Origin: Protea cynaroides
Lineage: Eukaryota; Streptophyta; Magnoliopsida; Proteales; Proteaceae
Assembly (NCBI GenBank): GCA_028583415.1
Contig: CM053265.1
Location: 20,716,830 to 20,780,829, forward strand
Length of the DNA: 64,000 nucleotides
Direction of reading: 5' to 3'
The position numbers and the translations under genes are program-made. The notes beneath the pieces are model-generated. The model searched no databases. It had not been told where the DNA came from and saw only the letters and a list, made by a program, of their open reading frames with translations. Shown here piece by piece: positions 56,400 through 64,000 of the stretch (position 1 is its first letter; the number at the start of each line of letters is the position of its first letter).

Positions 56400-57375
56400 G
56401 TGGATATGGATATCCTAGAACAACTTAGGTGTACTCTACCTTAGATTAGAAAATAAAATGGGTAGTATTCTAAGACCAATCAGGTGTACTCTACCTTGAT
56501 CAAGAAGACTAAAGGGTATGTCTAAGACCACTCAGGTGTACTCTACCTTGATCTAAGAAGACAAAAGGGATGGCTAAAACCGCTCAGGTGTACTCTACCT
56601 TGGTTTAGGAAGCCTAGATGGTTAGTCTAAAACCGCTTAGGTGTACTCTATCTCGGTTTAAGAAGAGTAATATTTGCTAACCTAAGACCACTCAGGTGTA
56701 CTCTACCTTGATCTAAGGAAGCTTAGAATTTATTATCCTAAAACCACTCAGGTGTACTCTACCTTGGTCTAGGGATACTAAAATTTGCTAACCAAAAACC
56801 ACTCAGGTGTATTCTACCTTGGTCTAAGAAGCTTAGAATTTATTATCCTAAAACTACTTAGGTGTACTCTACCTTGGTCTAGAGCTACTAAAATTTGCTA
56901 ACCTAAAACCACTCAAGTGTACTCTACCTTGGTCTAAGGCTAGAATTCATTATCTAAAACCACTCAGGTGTACTCTACCTTGGTCTAGGGACACTAAAAT
57001 TTACTGACCTAAAACCACTTAGGTGTACTATACCTTGGTATAGAGATACTAAAATTTGCTGACCTAAAACCACCCAGGTGTACTCTACCTTGGTCTAGGA
57101 AACCTAGAATTTATTATCCTAAAATCACTCAGGTGTACTCTACATTGGTCTAGGGATACTAAAATTTACTGACCTAAAATCACTCAGGTGTACTCTACCT
57201 TGGTCTAGAAAACTTAGAATTTATTATCCTAAAACCACTCAGGTGTACTCTACCTTGGTCTAGGAATACTAAAATATGCTAACCTAAAACCACTGAGGTG
57301 TATTATACCTTGGTCTAGGAAACCTATAATTTATTATCCTAAAACCACTCAGGTGCACTCTACCTTAGTCTAGGA
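56400..57375. repeat. Tandem array in F4 LTR, about 55 bp unit
   Basis: About seventeen copies with CACTCAGGTGTACTCTACCT, TGGTCTAGG and CTAAAATTTGCT. Alternating units end in AATTTATTATCCTAAAACC, giving a higher-order dimer. Confidence 0.9.
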
Positions 57376-57399
57376 AGCCTATAAGATTAGTCTATACAG

Positions 57400-59460
57400 A
57401 TTGAAATGTGGAACAGTGTTTGGGTGTCTCACCAAACTGCCTACGTATCTTAGGGTTTTGTCCTAAGAATCAGGATCTGCGTAGTTCGAAATGCGGATTT
57501 AATTCATTCATGTTCTTCTTTCAATATCAAAGTATGGAACCTAAATGCTCTATGGTTCGATTCACTTCACACCTATCTAGTTCTTTATATCTTAGGGGAG
57601 ATGAGCTAAGGGGTAAGGATTGTCCTAAGCTACCCTTGACCTAAAACCCTAATTTGACATTTGTTGGGCTAGGCTTCATATCTCTTAATTAAGATTTATC
57701 ATTTTTCTGTTCTTACCTTTCCCATGAATGTGGGTGCCTACATGCACATCCCCATACCTAATATGTCTGCTAGGTTACAGATATGGCAGTTCGACTAAGG
57801 TGTTGCAGAAAGTAAGTTATTGCCAACAATATGAAAGTATTCGAATAATGGCAAGAAACAACATATTTCATCTCAAATATAGCAATAAAGCATGTGAATA
57901 ATCATAGCAGGCATATAAACATCAAAAGGATAGACATGGCATCTCATGTATTATTCTCAATCAAAGTATATCTGAGATGGAATTCTCTAAATCTATGGTT
58001 GGGATCTAACATGAACCTCTCAATATCTCAAGATCAGATCCTCAATCTATGATCTGAATTCAATTTATCTCTCCAATAATATATCAAGATCAAATCTTCA
58101 ATCTCACGATCAGATCTCTTTAAAACATTATCATCAAGATCAACACCTCTGATATCTTCAAAACAGCCAAGATCAAAGGCTCAAATTTCACATCAAGTTT
58201 AATCGTAATCAAACTAAGATCCAATGGTTCAAATTCTTTTAAGTCACTTCATCATGATCAAATTAAAAAATCAATGGCTCAGATCACTCCTAATGTCAAT
58301 CCAACTGTTCAAATCTCTCAAAATCATAATCTAACAGTTCAGATTCATTTACATCAATCATCAAGATAATCCGATGGTCCAGATTCATTTATATACACTC
58401 ATGATCAAGATCCAACGGTTTATATTACTCATAATGATAATCTAACCATTTGGATTCCTCTAAATAATTCATAATCAAACTCTAATGGTTTAGATATCAC
58501 TAAGATGCTCATAATCAAGATCTAATGGTCTATATTTCATATCACTCATGATCAATGGCTATATTCATTTCATTACAAGATCCAAATCAAAATTAAACAT
58601 CTAATGGCTCACAATTAATATTCTCTCATGATTCAAATAAAAATCAATCTTCCAATGGCTCACAATTAATCATGTCAGAAACTCAAGATCAATGGCTAGA
58701 TTTTAACCACATCAAATTCCAAGATCAATGGCCAAGATTTAATCATGTAAAAATTTAACGTCACATGGTCATATTTTTTATCACATTGAATTCAATCATC
58801 AATTGTCTAGATTTCATTCACATTAAAAATCCTAAATCAAATGCCATGTTTTATTCACAATAAATTCTAGATCAGTGGCCATAATCCAGTCTCATCAAAT
58901 TCAAAGATCAATGGTCCAATTTTATTTATCATAATTCCAAGATGAATGGTCTAATTTTATCAAAAATTCCAAGTATATGGGATCGATCAATTTCATCCAA
59001 ATTCCATATATGGTCGGATCAATTTTATTTTTATCAAAATTCCATAATCGGATCAATCAATTTCATCACAAAAATCCAAACATATGGGATCAATTTCAAT
59101 TTCATCACAATTCCATATAATTGGATCAATTTTCATTTAATTTCCACATAATTAGATTAATTCAAACAAATGGACCAATTTTTTCTCATAAAACCCAAGC
59201 GTTTGGATCAATTTTTATCACATGGAATTCAAGCATTATGAATCAAATATATCACATGAAATTCAAGCATACTGGATCAAATTTATCACATGAAATTCAG
59301 GCATACTGGCTCAAATTTATCATATGAAATTCAAAGCATAATCAGATCAAAACATCACATTAAATTCAAAGCATAATCAGATCAATACATCACATTAAAT
59401 TCAAAGCATAATTAGATCAATACATCACATTCTGATCAGAGGGTAACAACTCAATGGTGG
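57400..59460. repeat. F4 LTR, degenerate ATCAATGG-type repeats
   Basis: No gene. Loosely repeated phrases such as AAGATCAATGGTC and TCACATGAAATTCAAGCAT; the latter forms a 37-38 bp array at 59215-59430. Confidence 0.6.
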
Positions 59461-59790
59461 GGACTAACTAGGATTGGGTTTATGCATGTGGACAGCAAGG
59501 TGGAGAGGCGGGGGAAAGCTGGTAGCATGTACAGGTGGTGCTCATGATGGGTTTGGTGGGGTGAGGGTTGAAGATGATAATGTTGTCTGCGGTGCTACTA
59601 GTTTGGTCGATGCATGGAGTTTTCATGGGTGATAATGTGAGTGAAGATGTAGGTGTTGGTTCATGTGTTGCATGGCAGAAAAGATGACAACAGTAGGTTA
59701 TGGTGTCAGTTTCAGGAGGTGTAGAATTGATTATCATGGTGGGGGCAGCAACATGTAAAGAAAACGAAGGAAGAAAAGAAAGGGAAAAGT
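59460..59790. other. GC-richer segment in F4 LTR
   Basis: GGT/TGG-rich plus strand, unlike both neighbours. Open frames on both strands (one of 119 codons on minus) have no recognised motif. F1 has no counterpart between its AT-rich and pyrimidine parts, so this could be a small captured fragment. Confidence 0.35.
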
Positions 59791-59799
59791 GGCTTACCC

Positions 59800-60800
59800 G
59801 GAGTAGGCTGCTCCTTCTTTGCTCTTTGATCCGTCTCATTCTTCTTCAAATCTTCTTCTCGTTTCCTACTCCTCTGATCTCCTTATCGATTTTCTAGTTC
59901 GCTCTCACCCTCTTCTTCTCTGTTTTTTACTCTATGTCCGTCTCTCTTTTCTCCTCTGTTCGATCTCTATTCTCTTCTTTTCTTCTCCTTCTTCTCCTCT
60001 CTCAATCGGTCTCTCTTTTTCTGATTTTTCTTTCTAACTCTTCATCACCGACTCCCTCCTTTCTTTCAAATCTCTCTTTTCTCCTTTGTCTCGATCTCTA
60101 TTCTCTCCTTTTCTTCTCCTTCTTTTTTTTCTCTTCTTTTCTGTTTTAGAGTCCACCGACTCTTCTCCTCTCTCTTAGATCTCTGATCTTTTCCTTCCCC
60201 CTTTTTTTTCTCTTCTTTTATGTTTTTGTTTAGTTTATGTCTTTTCTTATTCTTTCCATTTTTCAGAAACTCTCCTAACCGAGTGCTCTCTCTAATCCAG
60301 TCTTCGGATTCTCTCTCTTTCTTTCTCGCTTTCTTTCTTTGATTGAGTCCTTTTGATCTCAATCTTTTTTTTTCTCTCTCTCCCAGCTGCCATACTTTCT
60401 TTCCTTCTTCTCTATTCTGTCTTGACCCTTTCAGAATCTTCCCTCTTTCCATCTCTTATTCTTTCCTTAATTTCTTCTCCATTGGATTTCTCAATCTCTC
60501 TCTTTCCAATCTAGAGAAACCCTCGGCTAGCTTCTTCTCTCTCTTATCCTACCTAAACCATCTCACTAGTGGGCCCCCCTATTTTCCTCTTTAGAGTCCC
60601 ACCAAGACTCTATCTCTCTCTATTGGATTCTTTTTTTTCCTTCTTTTCTTTTTTTTTTCTTTTGGCAATGGGACCTACGGCCAAGTGACCTTCTCTTGCC
60701 TAACCGAAAACCCTAGTACCCCCTGATTAAGGCTCCACGACTCTCTCTCTCCCTTCCTTATATTATTTATAATTTTTTTCTTCTTTCCATTCTTCTCTCC
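59800..60800. repeat. Polypyrimidine tract of F4 LTR
   Basis: TCT/CTC-rich, more degraded than those in F1 and F; open frames over it are compositional. Confidence 0.75.
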
Positions 60801-61379
60801 ACTGCCTACTCACTCTCGGATTATTTATAAACATAATGTATATGCATATATAATAGCAAGTTATATAACATGCATATCAATATATACATAATATACACTA
60901 TATGATACTATGCACATGAATCGAACCGGTTTGGTCTGAGCAGACCTGTTCAAGGTTGACTGGGTTGGACCGACATGAGTTGACTGGGTTAAACTGATAT
61001 GGGTTGAGCTGGGTTGGGTCAAGATTGGTTTTTCTCTCTATCATTTCATAGGTCATTTCCACTGATATTTCACATGAAATCTTTTGATGGCCTCTGCCCT
61101 AAATTTTTTACGTCCAATTTATAGAGCACTAAAAATGAGGAATATTGCAGCTTGAATCACTTTATTTGGACGTAAAATGGTCAACTTATGAATTTCTAAA
61201 GTTTAAATAGACCAATTTGTAAGACCCGTACCATACTAACCTAGTCTAACCACCTTATATTAGGTCTTCCTATCATGGTCAGACCAAGCGGACCAAGTAC
61301 ATAAAGAAACCATAAGGCTAGGTATGTAATTCGAACAAAAAATCATCTAATTGAGACGTGTGGTCTCATACCTAAATAG

Positions 61380-61490
61380 GTGTGGTCGATCACACCTCAG
61401 AATATTGAGACTACTCGAGTCTGGGACATATGGTCGCAGTTTTGAGACGTGTGGTCGATGGATTCTGCGACCCCACGTGCGACCACACGA
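61380..61490. promoter_or_regulatory. TGTGGTCG-type cluster in U3 of LTR D
   Basis: TGTGGTCGATCACACC, ATGGTCGCAG, TGTGGTCGATGG, GCGACCACACG. Same place as the clusters in U3 of A and C, with different flanking bases. Confidence 0.5.
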
Positions 61491-61964
61491 TGGTATTACC
61501 AACTCTGTAATTAGGAAATCTTCCTAATCTGAGGAGGGGTTCTTTCCTAATCAAAGTGGAATGTCCCTTAGTCTCTTTCACTCTTTTGGAACCCAAACTA
61601 AAAGAGAGAGAAAGAGAGGAGTAAGAAGAGAAGGAGAATTACAGAGGAAGACTAAGAGAAGGATTTACAGAGAAACTTTGATTCTCCAGCAAGTTTAAGG
61701 TATAGAATCATTCCCTACATTAATTGAATGCCCAGAATAGATTATGGAGGAGATATTGATTCGAAGTAAGATCTCAATCCTAAGACCATGAACAAAACTT
61801 TAAGGAGATCAATGAAGAAGGGATTAAGGTGAAGGACTATATAAAAGTGTGAATTTTAAGCTATAAAAAGATCATAGGAATGATCATAATGTTAGCCATG
61901 GAATCAAGTTATGAAAGGATGCGGCTGAGAGTAAAAGTTGACCAAAAACTCATGTGGTAGCAGT

Positions 61965-62125
61965 TTGATCAACCACACGAGGCACATGTGTCCGACCACA
62001 TGCCCTCGGGAAGTTTCCAGGGAGGGTGTGGTCGCATGTGTGTGGTCGCATGATATGGAACTACACATATCGGCCCCACACCCTGTGATCGCAGAAAATG
62101 AGACCATAGGTGCAGTCACACTTGC
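61965..62125. promoter_or_regulatory. TGTGGTCG-type cluster, transcribed part of LTR D
   Basis: GATCAACCACACG, GTGTCCGACCACATG, GTGTGGTCGCATG and GTGTGGTCGCATGAT. Confidence 0.5.
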
Positions 62126-62525
62126 AACCACTCAGCTTCTGGAGGTCTGTTTGATGCTATTATGGACCATTGACTACTGTAAATTGATGAGCTTGAACCC
62201 TAACTTAGAACTTACAAATTTCTTAGGTTTCCAAGAGGTTCAAGAGTGAGTTAAAAAGCTTGGAGAAGATTGAACAATTCTAACAGGTGAGGGAACAGAA
62301 CCTAAACTAACTGGCTAATAATAAACTGTTTGCTTTTATTGAGTCCAATGCCATGATTGATTCTATGCTTGTATGCTTGTAGTGTGCATCTCACATGTCA
62401 TCCAATATTCCTGTTATTACTACTCATGCATATTTATTTCTGTCTATTTATAATATGATGATGATGATGATGCTAGGAATAGGTATGTGATAGTGTGTGT
62501 GATTAGTGTACTTGATGCCAATGGA

Positions 62526-63025
62526 GCATCAGGGGGAGAACATGACATTGTGGTTCATCCTGGTCACCAGACTCTAGCTCTATCTCTACTTAAGTCTTGT
62601 TTACTGTCATCGTCATATCGCCATTACCTTAGCAAAACTATTACATCATAGGGCATCAGGGGAGGTGGTCTTGGACCGTATAGTATTCGACTCTGTTGGG
62701 GGGCCTTAGCTCTATCTCTATGGATGTATTGAGGGATGCTGGGGTGAGGCCTTAGATATACTGGATGACATTTAAGATTGGTTAATTGCGAGCCCAGTTT
62801 GCAAGCCCTCGCCAATAGGGGCTTACGTGTTGGTATGGGTAGGGCATCAGGGGAAGTGTTGGTGGTGTTTGATCTGGACACTTTAGCTCTATCTCTATTC
62901 CATGGTGGGTGAATGTGGGACACAATAGTGTTTGATCCATTAGGCAGATTCCTACACTCATGTATAGAGGTGCGGTGGCCGCCAATCCTTTCTATAGCTT
63001 GTTGCAAACTTAAAAACAAGACCAA
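62526..63025 (+). other. Conserved leader module block, LTR D
   Basis: CATCAGGGGGAG, CATCAGGGGAGGTGG, CATCAGGGGAAGTG with TAGCTCTATCTCTA three times, then GCGAGCCCAGTTTGC and CATGTATAGAGGTG. Confidence 0.6.
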
Positions 63026-63122
63026 AGACATGAATTGAATGCATGTATATGTTTGTTGCATTGTTTTGTTTGCTCACTGAGCCGTGATGTGTGTTCACCC
63101 TTTCAACGTCGAATATTTTTAG

Positions 63123-63256
63123 TTGTTGATGTAGGTCCTACCATTGAAGATTACATGAACACGCCGACATATGGACATGTAGCGGCGATAGACATGGAAG
63201 CTATGGAAGAGGCAAATGATCTGTAGTGCGAGTGTAATTCATTTGTTTTCGATTAG
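63123..63256 (+). pseudogene. Short LTR-encoded frame, LTR D (stop inside)
   Basis: After TTTTTAG: VVDVGPTIEDYMNTPTYGHVA and onwards, with a TAG at 63224-63226 just before CECNSFVFD and the usual final TAG at 63254-63256. The stop is consistent with CAG to TAG. Confidence 0.45.
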
Positions 63257-63534
63257 TTTAGTTGTTAGGTTATCGGAACATGTAATTAATAATTTATTTA
63301 GTTTTATGTTTTGAGTTACTTTGGAGATAATTAGATAATTAATTATGCTATTACTATTAGATACTCAGTTCATTAGTATTAAAGACTTCCGTTATTGTTT
63401 ATTTACTCTGATTATGGTTGTGGAATGTATCTGGTCTAATCGGATGGGCATGGCCTATACGAGATCCTGGTTGAACTGTTGGTTTTCTTGATGATTCATC
63501 ACACCACTGGTTAAACCAAATTTAAGGTGTGACA

Positions 63535-64000
63535 AATTTATGATAATCCAGCTAGCGGCTCTGCATGGGATGCCTCGAAGACCTTTGCTTTAAATTCTCC
63601 ACGTCAACTTTGTAGAGCACTAAAAATGAGAAATAATGGCATTGGAATCACCTCATTTAGACATCAAATGAGCATGATATGAGAAGATGAATGTTTAAAT
63701 AATTAAACTTACGATAATTTGCATGCAAGCCCTTGGATGATTATTATTAATTTCCAGAAAAAACCCTTATTCTTATTCCCAGACTAAAATTGCCATATCT
63801 TCTTTGTTTGACATCGAAATTGAGCGATTCGGGTCTCATTTCAAAGGTATTTTTCAAAGGCATTTCAGGTTGTAGCCCATGACCTTGCTATAGGGCCCAT
63901 TGAAAATCTTATCAAAGTCACAGTCAAAATCCAAAACTCACATTGGGATTCACCAACTTGCCGTATGGCTTCACTTAAGCTTCTGCGCACTAGGGATCAT
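63535..64000 (-). repeat. F4 LTR, part after solo LTR D
   Basis: Continues the F4 LTR. 63780-63920 is recognisable as the reverse complement of the F LTR start region (37820-37960). 63600-63700 resembles 61110-61210, a local duplication. No gene. Confidence 0.6.

Larger units (their letters stand above)
55609..61217 (-). repeat. F-type LTR (copy F4), part before solo LTR D
   Basis: On minus the LTR end TTTGTCCTCACA is at 55609. Then CTGATAGATC/GGTAAGCG phrases, GGATACGTAGG-type repeats, ATCAATGG-rich repeats and a polypurine tract (pyrimidine on plus, 59800-60800), the same order as F1 and F. It continues after D at 63535 beyond the window. Notably diverged from F1 and F3. Confidence 0.75.
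61218..63534 (+). mobile_element. Solo LTR D (A-related family)
   Basis: Starts TGTAAGACCCGTACC, ends AAGGTGTGACA, 2317 bp, with F4 LTR on both sides and no internal region. Flanking AATT on each side is a partial TSD. Left by recombination between two LTRs of a full element. Its start and leader resemble LTR A most, but its GC motif cluster is different (TGTGGTCGCA type). Confidence 0.8.

Overview
The window looks like intergenic DNA from a large, repeat-rich plant nuclear genome. I find no host gene, tRNA or rRNA. Almost everything is nested Ty3/gypsy-type LTR retrotransposon sequence. The evidence is paired LTRs with 5-bp target-site duplications (TSDs), Met-tRNA-type primer sites, CCHC gag, DSGA protease, FIDD reverse transcriptase, RNase H, DD35E integrase and a chromodomain-like tail (Tekay/Del-like chromoviruses). 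The species cannot be named from this.

Layout. 1-3644: partial long LTR of a second kind of element (called F here, minus strand). 3645-4713 and 15913-16200: an older F-like repeat split by element A. 4714-15912: element A (plus, TSD taggc), decayed; its 3' LTR is disrupted by homopolymer sequence. 16200-54435: a composite F element with LTRs of about 4.7 kb, a Tat/Ogre-type primer site and about 9.5 kb of non-coding, tandem-repeat interior (LARD-like). F is interrupted by element B (19081-28802, minus, TSD gttag) in its interior and by element C (42406-54393, plus, TSD atcca/atcta) in its 3' LTR. 54961-55608: truncated LTR E. 55609-64000: another F-type LTR (minus) interrupted by solo LTR D (61218-63534). 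By eye, LTR divergence suggests A is oldest, then C, then B.

Elements A, B and C share an unusual plan. (1) LTRs of about 2.3 kb have a short U3 and a transcribed part of about 1.9 kb. That part has splice-like signals, repeated CATCAGGGGAGG / TTAGCTCTATCTCTAT modules and a conserved short reading frame ending in a Cys-rich tail. (2) A long open frame lies antisense between the primer site and gag (451 codons in A, at least 379 in C, a remnant in B). (3) A splice acceptor lies 21-24 nt before the gag ATG. (4) A putative 71-85 bp intron separates gag from protease, so splicing could decide between Gag and Gag-Pol. (5) Clusters built on GGTCGACC carry family-specific flanks and occupy matching places in different families. 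(6) B and C carry two polypurine tracts 54 bp apart, and their TSDs indicate that different tracts set the LTR edge in the two copies. The F element adds five TTCTAGAA heat-shock-like sites just upstream of its TATA box. All gag and pol copies are broken, mostly by C-to-T type stops and 1-bp indels. Nothing here was tested by alignment or database search.
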